Assembly: GCF_019797745.1 (NCBI RefSeq)
Contig: NZ_VOSI01000002.1
Location: 124,001-188,000, forward strand
Length of the DNA: 64,000 bases
Direction: 5' to 3'
From: Edaphocola aurantiacus
Lineage (GTDB): Bacteria; Bacteroidota; Bacteroidia; Chitinophagales; Chitinophagaceae
Under the pieces are notes generated by a model that did not search any database, had not been told where the DNA came from, and saw only the letters and a list, made by a program, of their open reading frames with translations. This document shows positions 19,778 to 27,068 of this stretch, one piece after another (position 1 is the first letter of the stretch; each line of letters starts with the position of its first letter). A program made the translations under genes and the position numbers.

Positions 19778-20020
19778 TTGTCAATCAAATTAACTAAAAT
19801 CACTTTTATGTGAATTAATCAAACAGAGAACTATAACTACTTAAAAACCAATAAATTAAAGTATATAGGCATGCGAATACTACTAATTAACGCCTGCTTG
19901 CGTACGAGTATATACACAACAGAATTGTGAGAAATCTATAATTCACAATAAATTGACTGTTAAATAATTATCCAAAATCATTATATTAACATTCTATTTT
20001 CATAAATCTTTATTGCAATT

Positions 20021-21160
20021 ATGATCAGTTTCTGGGAGAAAGCTTCCTTGCTTACATATGATTTTATTATCATCGGATCGGGCATTGTTGGGTTGAATAC
20101 AGCAATCAACCTGAAGATACAGTACCCGATGTCTTCTGTATTAGTACTGGAGCGGGGCATCCTGCCGACCGGCGCCAGTACCCGCAATGCAGGCTTTGCC
20201 TGTATGGGTAGTCTTTCCGAACTGACCGATGATCTGCAAACGCTTTCGGAGGAGGAGCTGCTCAGTCTGTTTACACAACGTAAACAGGGCATAGAATTGC
20301 TGCGCCAGAGATTAGGAGATGAGGCTATAGGCTATCGCAAAAATGGCAGTCATGAGCTATTGGCAGCTCATGAGTCGCCTGTACTGGACAAGCTGGATTA
20401 TTTCAATACGCTGTTGCGCGAGGTATCTGCGGCACCTGTATTCCGGATCTGTAATGACGCTATTGATCGTTTTGGTTTATCACGTCACCACTTTCCTTAC
20501 TGTGTGGAGACCACCTGCGAAGGGGAATTGCATACCGGTAAGATGATGCGCAGCCTTATTGATTTTGCTATCGGTAAAGGAGTCGAAATTAAAACAGGTG
20601 TGGAGGTATTAGAGATTGAGGAAAGCACACAGTATGTAACTGTTCATGTACATGATCCTTATCGTGCAGAAGGCATGCACTTTAGCGCACAACATGTACT
20701 GGTCTGCACCAATGCATTCACCCCAAGGTTCTTTCCCGACCTGGATATCAAGCCCGGTCGCGGGCAGGTGATCCTTACTAAACCGATCCCGGGTTTACGT
20801 TTGAAAGGCATATTCCACTTCGACCAGGGTTATTACTATTTTCGTGAACTCGAAGGGCGCATTTTATTCGGCGGTGGCAGAAACCTTGATTTTGAGACGG
20901 AAGCAACGGACCAGATCACACTTAACGAACAGATCATCGACAAACTATGTAGCTGGTTACGGGAGGCCATCATACCGGATACTCAGTTTGAAATAGACAT
21001 GAAATGGTCAGGTATTATGGCTTTTGGAAAAGACAAGAAACCGATTGTACAATCTTTCAGTGACCGTATACACGGGGCATTTCGTATGGGCGGCATGGGT
21101 GTTGCCTTAGGCAGCCTGGTGGCACAGCAACTGGCCGCCCTACCCGATTACAAATCATAA
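20021..21160 (+). CDS. FAD-dependent oxidoreductase, DAO/glycine-oxidase-like
   Basis: A 379-residue cytosolic flavoprotein. The dinucleotide-binding motif is at residues 17-24 (IIGSGIVG), with the acidic residue ending strand 2 in VLVLERG, followed by ASTRNAGFACMG, a typical substrate-side segment of the D-amino-acid oxidase fold. The C-terminus has KPIVQSF and GAFRMGGMGVALGSLVAQQL, the usual FAD-closing glycine-rich segment. The family oxidises amines or amino acids with release of H2O2, or feeds electrons elsewhere; the substrate cannot be told here. The gene stands 81 bases before a DinB-like gene and an alpha/beta hydrolase in the same direction. The ATG at 20,021 places the Rossmann strand close to the N-terminus. 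Confidence 0.87.
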   Translation: MISFWEKASLLTYDFIIIGSGIVGLNTAINLKIQYPMSSVLVLERGILPTGASTRNAGFACMGSLSELTDDLQTLSEEELLSLFTQRKQGIELLRQRLGDEAIGYRKNGSHELLAAHESPVLDKLDYFNTLLREVSAAPVFRICNDAIDRFGLSRHHFPYCVETTCEGELHTGKMMRSLIDFAIGKGVEIKTGVEVLEIEESTQYVTVHVHDPYRAEGMHFSAQHVLVCTNAFTPRFFPDLDIKPGRGQVILTKPIPGLRLKGIFHFDQGYYYFRELEGRILFGGGRNLDFETEATDQITLNEQIIDKLCSWLREAIIPDTQFEIDMKWSGIMAFGKDKKPIVQSFSDRIHGAFRMGGMGVALGSLVAQQLAALPDYKS

Positions 21161-21241
21161 TGACCTTAATGTTAATATCCGGCCCTCCGCCAAACCATGT
21201 TATAGTATACCGTATATTCGTATAACAAAAAAACACCAACT

Positions 21242-21766
21242 ATGAACACTCCTGCTTCTAAAAAATTAGACATCGTCATTCCTGCATTCAGAATGCATAC
21301 CCAGAGCTTCCTTAATGTGCTGGATGGCATTACGGAAGAAGATGCGCTGAAAAGAATTGATGGCAAAACAAATCACATCATCTGGATGGCGGGTAACCTG
21401 GTCAATTGCCGTTACGGTATGGCATGGGTTCTGGGGTTGAGAGAGGAAGATCCGTACAGCGACCTGTTCTTCCAGGGCAAGGCCTTGAGTCCGGAGTACA
21501 ACTACCCCAGCCTGCAGGCACTGAAAGAAAGTTTTCACAAAATCTCTGCATTGCTGTATGAGCAGTTACTCCAGGCACCAGACGAGCTCCTGGACAGTGC
21601 CTTCCAGTTCGGCATGAATGTTCCTTTTGTACCGGCAACAGTCTTGAGTTTTATGGGTATGTGCATAGGCCGTGAAGATTATCTATGTGGTCAGATAGGA
21701 CTCATGCGCAAGATCCTCGGCTATGAGGGCATGAAATATGATGTAAACACTAATATTCCTTATTAA
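21242..21766 (+). CDS. DinB-fold protein lacking usual metal-ligand histidines
   Basis: A 174-residue all-helical protein resembling the DinB/YfiT superfamily. Evidence is an N-terminal four-helix pattern, the segment NHIIWMAGNL at residues 44-53 where family members usually show a histidine-containing motif, and GREDYLCGQIGLMRKILG near 143-160, which corresponds to the family's closing H-x-x-H-x-GQ helix. In the usual form three histidines bind a metal; here only His45 is obvious and the closing helix has none, so metal binding is doubtful. A TATATTCG sequence at 21,213-21,220 is a one-mismatch match to the promoter -7 element. The alpha/beta hydrolase gene starts three bases after its stop. 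Confidence 0.75.
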   Translation: MNTPASKKLDIVIPAFRMHTQSFLNVLDGITEEDALKRIDGKTNHIIWMAGNLVNCRYGMAWVLGLREEDPYSDLFFQGKALSPEYNYPSLQALKESFHKISALLYEQLLQAPDELLDSAFQFGMNVPFVPATVLSFMGMCIGREDYLCGQIGLMRKILGYEGMKYDVNTNIPY

Positions 21767-21769
21767 GCT

Positions 21770-22546
21770 ATGCATGCTCAATCAACCGGCTTTGCCGAAG
21801 CGAATGGGATTAAACTCTATTATGAAATTTATGGTAGCGGCGCTCCCCTGCTCCTTATACATGGCGGAGGTTCTTCCGGTTCATTCGATTTCAGTGAGGT
21901 CATACCACGCCTGGCAAGACAATATACGCTGATTACGATCGACCTTCAGAATCATGGCCGCTCGGATCAACGGTATGAGGCAGAAACCTTTGTTCAGGAT
22001 GCCCGCGACATTATTGCTGTAATGGATCGGCTGGAGATTGGCAAAGCGTCTTTCTTTGGTTTCAGCAATGGCGCTTCAACGGTAATGCAGCTTGCTCATC
22101 TATTCCCGCAACGCTGCGAAAAGATTATTGCCGCCTCCGGCCTTTCGAAAAGAGAGGGCATGATTGATGGTTTCTTTGAAGGAATGCAACAGGCAACCTT
22201 GGATCATATGCCGGCCTACCTGCAGGAAAATTTCCTGAAATGTACACCTGATCCGGTGAGGCTTCAGAATATGTTTTTCCGGGACAGTCAGCGCATGATA
22301 CACTTCAGTGACTGGCCGGACGAAGTTTTGCAATCCATAAATATCCCGGCATTGTTTATCAGCGGAGACAGGGATGTGATCAAACCAGCACACACCATGG
22401 AGATGAGCAGATTAGTACCACACGGCCGTTTACTCATTCTCCCGGCGGGACATGGCGCTTATATGATGCCTGATGAGCTGGGCAAGGTCGACCATACTTT
22501 GATCGATAGTTGTGTACAGTTTATTACCCGTTTTCTGCAAACATGA
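21770..22546 (+). CDS. Alpha/beta hydrolase
   Basis: A 258-residue single-domain hydrolase. The oxyanion segment HGGG lies at residues 31-34, the nucleophile elbow is GFSNG with Ser99, the acid is Asp202 (SGDRDV) and the histidine is His228 (PAGHGA). The cap between about residues 125 and 190 is short and helical. No signal peptide is visible, so it is probably cytosolic. The gene begins three bases after the DinB-like gene and is probably co-transcribed with it. The substrate is unknown; the sequence resembles general esterase/proline-iminopeptidase-like hydrolases more than haloalkane dehalogenases, because the nucleophile is serine. Confidence 0.88.
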   Translation: MHAQSTGFAEANGIKLYYEIYGSGAPLLLIHGGGSSGSFDFSEVIPRLARQYTLITIDLQNHGRSDQRYEAETFVQDARDIIAVMDRLEIGKASFFGFSNGASTVMQLAHLFPQRCEKIIAASGLSKREGMIDGFFEGMQQATLDHMPAYLQENFLKCTPDPVRLQNMFFRDSQRMIHFSDWPDEVLQSINIPALFISGDRDVIKPAHTMEMSRLVPHGRLLILPAGHGAYMMPDELGKVDHTLIDSCVQFITRFLQT

Positions 22547-22624
22547 TTGCACCTGTCATCGGCACAAATCTTCATTGTCTCATTATGGTTATTTATTATT
22601 TTATGATTTTTACAGGGTTATTTT

Positions 22625-22655
22625 TTTGTAAAATAAAATACTAGGGGTACTTTTG
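22625..22655 (+). promoter_or_regulatory. Promoter of the aminotransferase leader, Bacteroidota consensus
   Basis: TTTG at 22,625-22,628, 19 bases, then TACTTTTG at 22,648-22,655. All fixed positions of TTTG-N19-TAnnTTTG match. The predicted transcription start is near 22,660, only a few bases before a short open reading frame and about 165 bases before the aminotransferase start. Confidence 0.7.
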
Positions 22656-22664
22656 CCCTGTTAA

Positions 22665-22721
22665 ATGATGAAAATTAATACAGAATATAAACGCAATAAA
22701 CGTAGCTACCTCCTGGGGTAA
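22665..22721 (+). CDS. Possible leader peptide, 18 aa
   Basis: A very short frame begins with two ATG codons immediately after the predicted transcription start and ends at TAA (22,719-22,721). It encodes MMKINTEYKRNKRSYLLG. The peptide has two Tyr, two Leu, three Lys and three Arg/Lys-adjacent basic clusters. A perfect 12-bp hairpin with a T-rich tail follows 35 bases later, before the aminotransferase gene. The layout (promoter, tiny frame, terminator-like hairpin, biosynthetic-type gene) is that of a leader-peptide attenuator. Translation of the peptide is not proven, and a chance frame of 18 codons is possible. Confidence 0.4.
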   Translation: MMKINTEYKRNKRSYLLG

Positions 22722-22755
22722 TCATCTTTATATGGGTTTATGTTCCAACAATATG

Positions 22756-22786
22756 AAGAGGCTTACCGCTAAAAGGTAAGCCTCTT
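22756..22786 (+). terminator. Terminator-like hairpin in the aminotransferase leader (candidate attenuator)
   Basis: Arms AAGAGGCTTACC (22,756-22,767) and GGTAAGCCTCTT (22,775-22,786) pair perfectly around a 7-base loop and are followed by TTGTATTTTGT-type sequence. It lies downstream of the promoter at 22,625 and 42 bases before the ATG at 22,829, so it would terminate the leader transcript and not an upstream gene. Confidence 0.55.
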
Positions 22787-22828
22787 TGTATTTTGTACAT
22801 ACCGTAAAATATCAACAAATAATAAATC

Positions 22829-24082
22829 ATGAGTAAACTAAGTAATCTTGCAGAATCGCTGGTCGGATCGGAAATTGTGAAATTAGGCAATGAGATCAAT
22901 AATCGTATCCGCAATGGAGAACGTATTTACAACTATACGATCGGGGACTTTAATCCTGCGATATTTCCCATTCCGGAAGCGCTGCAGGCCCAAATTATAA
23001 AAGCTTATCATGAAGGATATACCAACTATCCTCCGGCTGATGGTGTACTGCCTTTAAGAGAAGCAGTAGGCCGATTTGTACAGAAATATGAAGGGGTGAG
23101 CTATGCAAATGATGAAATTCAGATTTCCAGTGGTGGTCGTCCGTTGATCTATTCTTTATTTAAAACATTGGTCAATCCTGGCGACAAAGTGATCTATGCT
23201 GTTCCTTCCTGGAACAATAATCACTATACGACCCTTAATGGTGGTATCGCCTGCGAGATACAGACTACTGCAGAAAATAATTTCATGCCTACGGTAGAAG
23301 AAATAAAACCACATCTGCAGGATGCCGTTTTATTATGCCTGTGTACACCGCAAAACCCTACCGGAACGACTTTGTCCAAAGAGACACTGGAGCAGATCTG
23401 TGACCTGGTACTGGAGGAAAATAAACGTCGTGGCGAAGGCCGTAAATTATATGTACTGTTCGACCAGATGTATTTCACCCTGACTTACGGGGACACACAG
23501 CACTTCCACCCGGTAGCGCTACGCCCGGAAATGAAAGAATATACTGTTTCTGTAGATGGTATTTCCAAATCATTTGCAGCAACCGGCGTGCGTGTAGGCT
23601 GGGGTTTCGGTCCGGCTAAAGTAATTGCTAAAATGAAAGCACTAATGAGTCATATGGGCGCCTGGGCACCAATGGCTGAACAGATCGCTACTGCTGCATT
23701 CCTGGATGATGAAACAGCCGTAGCTGATTACCTGACTGATCTGAAAGGCAAGCTGGAGCAGCGCTTATGGCGTATCTATGATGGCATTGAGGCACTCCGT
23801 GCAAAAGGTTATGCTGTTGAGGCCATCGCGCCGCAGGCCGCCATCTACCTGACCCTTAAATTCGACCTGAAAGGCAAATCTTTCCAGGGCCAATTACTGG
23901 AAAACCAGGCAGATGTAACCCAGTTCCTTTTAGGCAATGTAGGCCTGGCACTGGTTCCGTTTAACTGCTTTGGTGCAGATGCACAAAGCCCATGGTACCG
24001 CATCAGTGTTGGTACCTGTAAACTGGAAGACCTGGATATTATCTTTAATAACCTGGAGCAGGCTTTAGCTCAGTTACAATAA
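22829..24082 (+). CDS. PLP-dependent class I/II aminotransferase
   Basis: A 417-residue fold-type I enzyme. PLP lysine is Lys247 in SVDGISKSF. The ring-stacking and binding segments are SSGGRPLIYSL (100-110), CTPQNPTG with Asn176, and FDQMYF with Asp212. Gly-Arg segment GVRVGWG is at 253-259, and the carboxylate-binding arginine is near the C-terminus (WYRISVG). It resembles aspartate/aromatic aminotransferases that move an amino group between an amino acid and 2-oxoglutarate; the exact substrate is not decided by sequence. The leader with a tiny frame and hairpin suggests regulation by amino-acid supply. A long bidirectional terminator follows. Confidence 0.88.
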   Translation: MSKLSNLAESLVGSEIVKLGNEINNRIRNGERIYNYTIGDFNPAIFPIPEALQAQIIKAYHEGYTNYPPADGVLPLREAVGRFVQKYEGVSYANDEIQISSGGRPLIYSLFKTLVNPGDKVIYAVPSWNNNHYTTLNGGIACEIQTTAENNFMPTVEEIKPHLQDAVLLCLCTPQNPTGTTLSKETLEQICDLVLEENKRRGEGRKLYVLFDQMYFTLTYGDTQHFHPVALRPEMKEYTVSVDGISKSFAATGVRVGWGFGPAKVIAKMKALMSHMGAWAPMAEQIATAAFLDDETAVADYLTDLKGKLEQRLWRIYDGIEALRAKGYAVEAIAPQAAIYLTLKFDLKGKSFQGQLLENQADVTQFLLGNVGLALVPFNCFGADAQSPWYRISVGTCKLEDLDIIFNNLEQALAQLQ

Positions 24083-24093
24083 ACTGTATATAT

Positions 24094-24136
24094 AAAAAAG
24101 GATGGGCGCGATCTGTGATCGCGCCCATCCTTTTTT
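24094..24136. terminator. Bidirectional terminator
   Basis: A perfect 19-bp inverted repeat (24,094-24,112 and 24,118-24,136) with a 5-base loop, G+C-rich core GGATGGGCGCGAT and A/T runs at the two ends. It separates the converging aminotransferase and response-regulator genes and should work in both directions. Confidence 0.85.
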
Positions 24137-24148
24137 ATATAAGTAACC

Positions 24149-24850
24149 TTACTCTTCCACTACCAGGCGGAAGCCGTTACCGTGAATATTCACAATACTT
24201 ACTTTCGGATCTTCGCTTAAATACTTACGCAGCTTGGCAATATATACATCCATACTTCTTCCGTTGAAGTAGGTATCACTACCCCAGATGCGTTTCAGCG
24301 CCTGCTCACGTGGTAACAGATCGTTTTTGTATTCGCAAAGCATTTGTAACAGTGCATTTTCTTTTGGAGACAATGTTACATCCTTTCCTTCGCGGGACAG
24401 GATGCGCAGCTTGCTGTTGAAGTGGAAGCTGGCCACATCAAAGTCTGTAGCAGAAGGATTTTTTTCCTGGATCTCCTGATTACGTTTCAGGATAGCCTTG
24501 ATCTTATGCAACAGCACTTCGCTGTCAAATGGTTTAGCAATATAATCATCAGCCCCTAAACGATAGCCGGTGATCACATCATCTTTCATGCTGCGTGCAG
24601 ACAGGAAGAACAATGGAATATCCGGATCTATGTTACGAATCTCTTCTGCCAGTGTAAAGCCATCCATATTCGGCATCATTACATCTAAAAGGCAGATATC
24701 AAACTTTTCTCTTCTGAATGCGGCCAGACCCAGAATACCGTCTCTGCACAGTTCTACAACATAGTCATGCAGTTCCAGATAATTCTTTAATACCTGACCT
24801 AAATTGGTATCGTCTTCAACCAGTAATATTTTTGATTTTTCTATTTCCAT
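24149..24850 (-). CDS. OmpR/PhoB-family response regulator (RprY-like)
   Basis: A 233-residue two-domain regulator. Receiver domain: acidic pair Asp13-Asp14, phosphoacceptor Asp56 (CLLDVMMP), switch Ser84 and Lys106 (AKPF). The winged-helix DNA-binding domain covers about 135-231, with LSPKENALLQ, and SMDVYIAKLRKYL as the recognition-helix area, ending NIHGNGFRL. The overall pattern resembles RprY of Bacteroides. No histidine kinase gene is adjacent, so its partner is encoded elsewhere. A -7 element TACCTTTG lies 36 bases upstream of the start. The gene is transcribed separately from the upstream PorP-like gene, with 87 bases between them. Confidence 0.9.
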   Translation of the reverse strand: MEIEKSKILLVEDDTNLGQVLKNYLELHDYVVELCRDGILGLAAFRREKFDICLLDVMMPNMDGFTLAEEIRNIDPDIPLFFLSARSMKDDVITGYRLGADDYIAKPFDSEVLLHKIKAILKRNQEIQEKNPSATDFDVASFHFNSKLRILSREGKDVTLSPKENALLQMLCEYKNDLLPREQALKRIWGSDTYFNGRSMDVYIAKLRKYLSEDPKVSIVNIHGNGFRLVVEE

Positions 24851-24885
24851 AATTTAATTGATGAGATTAGGTGAATCTTGTGTTT

Positions 24886-24893
24886 CAAAGGTA
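24886..24893 (-). promoter_or_regulatory. -7 element for the response regulator gene
   Basis: On the minus strand this reads TACCTTTG, a full match to TAnnTTTG, 36 bases before the ATG at 24,850. No good TTTG lies at the -33 distance, so the promoter may be weak or activator-dependent. Confidence 0.45.
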
Positions 24894-24937
24894 TAATATA
24901 TTGATTATAAGACGTAAGCCGGCTGCACTATTTTTTG

Positions 24938-25948
24938 TTAAAATCTCGGACAGTTATAAGTATCTCTGCCACCGGAAATACTACTGTATAATCCTTTAAA
25001 TGACAGGGACAGCTCTATAGCACCAAAGCTTCTGTTGGCTTTGGAGAAGCCGGATGTTGTTGCATCAAAAGAGCACATTAATCGCATCTTAGTCCACTCT
25101 ATCCCCACAACAGGAATAAAGCTTTCATTCCAGCGGTAAAATACACCCAGTATCATTTGATTATTAGCCCGGTCCATACTGGATACATTCAGGTTAAACA
25201 AAGCACCTGCAACCAGTTCCGAGGCTTTCTTCTGGTAAGCGTAATATAAAGAAGGATTGATAATGAATTTATCTCCGGCCTTAATCAGGGCATCCACATT
25301 CGCCATTGGTCTGATGCCCAGGCGATTCTCCTGCCGGTAAAAGCTCTCATTAGGGCGATTAAGGTGTTGTGCACCTACTCCGATCTTCAGGTAGAAATCA
25401 GGGTTGGGAAAGTAAGCATAGTTTACCCCCAGCATAACATCAGCATAGCGTACGCGGTTTGTGGCATAGGGCTCCTGCTGTGCCAGGTTTTTATTAAAAG
25501 ACATCCCATCCCATTGTGCATCGAAGGTAAGACGGGAGAAGTCTATACTGCGTTGTACAAATGCGCCACTGATACCAGCAGAGATCATATTATAATCATT
25601 CAGCTGCACATGGTATGCAAGGGAGGCCTGTACTTTGTCGAGTGATAAGATGCCGGCTCCTGCCTTATCAGAAAAGAAGGCGACACCGATACCCATCCAG
25701 TTTGTAAGGTTTTTATTACGCAACAGCTGGAAATCTCCATGAGCGGCAATCGTCTTAAATGCTGCCGGAACATTGGACCATTGTTCCCGGTAATTAACCC
25801 CTACCTGATAGTCTTCTGTAGGGATGAGGGCTGTATTGGCAGGATTGAGTAATTGTGGTGCATTGTAATATTGTGAGAAGTGTATACCCTGGCCAAATGA
25901 TGGCAACCCGAGCAGACACATTCCGATCAGTATTAAAAAATGACGCAT
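24938..25948 (-). CDS. PorP/SprF-family type IX secretion membrane protein
   Basis: A 336-residue outer-membrane protein with a signal peptide (FLILIGMCLLGLPSFGQ). The mature N-terminus FSQYYNAPQLLNPA is the characteristic opening of the PorP/SprF family, and the C-terminal half is regular barrel strands. The protein ends DTYNCPRF, a cysteine-bearing tail that is frequent in SprF-like members. Members help T9SS cargo, often giant adhesins, reach or stay on the surface. No such adhesin with a type B sorting domain is adjacent here. It is the last gene of an envelope cluster that begins with the TPR gene, with a terminator between it and the HU/SPOR gene, so it may have its own promoter. Confidence 0.9.
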   Translation of the reverse strand: MRHFLILIGMCLLGLPSFGQGIHFSQYYNAPQLLNPANTALIPTEDYQVGVNYREQWSNVPAAFKTIAAHGDFQLLRNKNLTNWMGIGVAFFSDKAGAGILSLDKVQASLAYHVQLNDYNMISAGISGAFVQRSIDFSRLTFDAQWDGMSFNKNLAQQEPYATNRVRYADVMLGVNYAYFPNPDFYLKIGVGAQHLNRPNESFYRQENRLGIRPMANVDALIKAGDKFIINPSLYYAYQKKASELVAGALFNLNVSSMDRANNQMILGVFYRWNESFIPVVGIEWTKMRLMCSFDATTSGFSKANRSFGAIELSLSFKGLYSSISGGRDTYNCPRF

Positions 25949-26012
25949 GGAGTTTAGAGTTTATGCCTATAAAGATAACATTTTATTTATAACATGTTCC
26001 CTTAAGGCCAAT

Positions 26013-26045
26013 AAAAAAGCGCTGCCGCAGGGGCAACGCTTTTTT
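26013..26045 (-). terminator. Terminator after the HU/SPOR gene
   Basis: AAAAAAGCG-c-TGCC and GGCA-a-CGCTTTTTT form a 13-bp stem with one internal mismatch and a 5-base loop. It begins 21 bases past the stop at 26,066 and has a run of six T on the minus strand. Confidence 0.75.
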
Positions 26046-26065
26046 ATAATAACTGATCAAATAAT

Positions 26066-27007
26066 TTATTTTACGATAAATACATTGCCATTAGGGTTAA
26101 AGAACTTACGTAAAGAATCTTTTACCACTGCAGTATCAGAATTGCCTGCAACGCTCATGGTAATGTAATAAACTCCGGCACCATTCTCTTTCAATGACAG
26201 GTCTTTACCATAAGAATCCTGGCCAAATGCCTTCAACTTATCCAGTTTTTTATCTGCAGCTGCCTTATCAGTGAACTGCAGGATGGCATAGTTATACCCG
26301 TTTGAAGGGGTAGCTGCCGCCTGTGCAGGAGGAGGAGCTGTAGCGGTTGCAGCTGTATCATTACGTACAGCCGCAGCTTCCGGTGCTGCGTTTTCTACTT
26401 TCGGAGCAGCATCATTATTGTCTTTACTCATGTACCAGTAGATACCGATTCCCGCACCTAAAATGGCCAGCACGATCAGGGCCAGAATGATAATTTTAGA
26501 CCAGTTCACCATTGGTGGTTTGATCACAATTTCCTCATCAATAGTCGGTTCTTTCAATTGCATCTTCTCGTACATCTGGGAGATCGTCTCACCGGTAGTT
26601 GTCGCCGCAGGAGCATGTGTCTTGAAATAAGGGATCGTACGGGTTTGTACTTCAATATTCTGATCAGAAACGAAGGTATTTTTACCTTCAGTACGCACAA
26701 ATTTTCCAAATCCCGGGATGGTCACCTCCTTACCTTCGGTCAGTGCTTCCCTGGTCTGGGTACAGAAATCTTTAATCGCATTTGCAGCATTTGCAATGCT
26801 GATGCGTTCATTAGTAGCAATAAAATTGGCCAGGGCATCATCAATTGAGCCATTGGCAAAAGTAAAAGATACCTGGTATTGGGGACCTTCCATCTGGTCA
26901 CCCTTTTGAAGGGCTGGCTTCCTGGTTACCAGGAAGTTACCTAAATTCGGCAAATAGCAATATTGGTATTTGTGCAGGAAAAGACCTATATATTTAGCAA
27001 CATCCAT
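26066..27007 (-). CDS. HU-like (CCDC81-type) and SPOR domain protein
   Basis: A 313-residue membrane protein. Residues 1-140 resemble the tandem HU-like domains of Bacteroidota HU-CCDC81/SPOR proteins: MDVAKYIGLFLHKYQYCYLP, NLGNFLVTRKP, and later VTIPGFGKFVR. A transmembrane helix lies near 170-193 (IIILALIVLAILGAGIGIYW). A Pro/Ala-rich linker follows, and a SPOR-like domain forms the C-terminus (about 235-313, starting NYAILQFTDKAAADKKL). SPOR domains bind denuded peptidoglycan in the periplasm, while HU domains usually bind DNA, so the protein could link envelope and cytoplasm. A -7 element TACTTTTG lies 50 bases upstream, just before the end of the upstream barrel gene. Confidence 0.88.
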   Translation of the reverse strand: MDVAKYIGLFLHKYQYCYLPNLGNFLVTRKPALQKGDQMEGPQYQVSFTFANGSIDDALANFIATNERISIANAANAIKDFCTQTREALTEGKEVTIPGFGKFVRTEGKNTFVSDQNIEVQTRTIPYFKTHAPAATTTGETISQMYEKMQLKEPTIDEEIVIKPPMVNWSKIIILALIVLAILGAGIGIYWYMSKDNNDAAPKVENAAPEAAAVRNDTAATATAPPPAQAAATPSNGYNYAILQFTDKAAADKKLDKLKAFGQDSYGKDLSLKENGAGVYYITMSVAGNSDTAVVKDSLRKFFNPNGNVFIVK

Positions 27008-27056
27008 TCTTTTATATCTATGTTTATTTAGTTTCTGGGGTACAAATTACCTTACG

Positions 27057-27064
27057 CAAAAGTA
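27057..27064 (-). promoter_or_regulatory. -7 element for the HU/SPOR gene
   Basis: TACTTTTG on the minus strand, a full match to TAnnTTTG, placed in the 61-base gap after the barrel gene. A clear -33 TTTG is not seen, so this is a possible internal promoter within the cluster. Confidence 0.35.
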
Positions 27065-27068
27065 AGGA

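Larger units (their letters stand above)
19664..20020. other. Intergenic region between divergent units (357 bp)
   Basis: Strongly A+T-rich spacer between the RHS operon (minus) and the FAD oxidoreductase gene (plus). It contains the operon's promoter and an overlapping inverted repeat at 19,724-19,777, and a weaker dyad (ATTGTGA and TCACAAT, 12 bases apart) at 19,924-19,949. I see no small coding sequence and no convincing plus-strand promoter in front of 20,021. Confidence 0.6.

Noticed and set aside
19924-19949. ATTGTGA/TCACAAT as a CRP-type site
   Set aside because: The 12-base spacer is twice that of a CRP site, and chance dyads are expected in such A+T-rich DNA.
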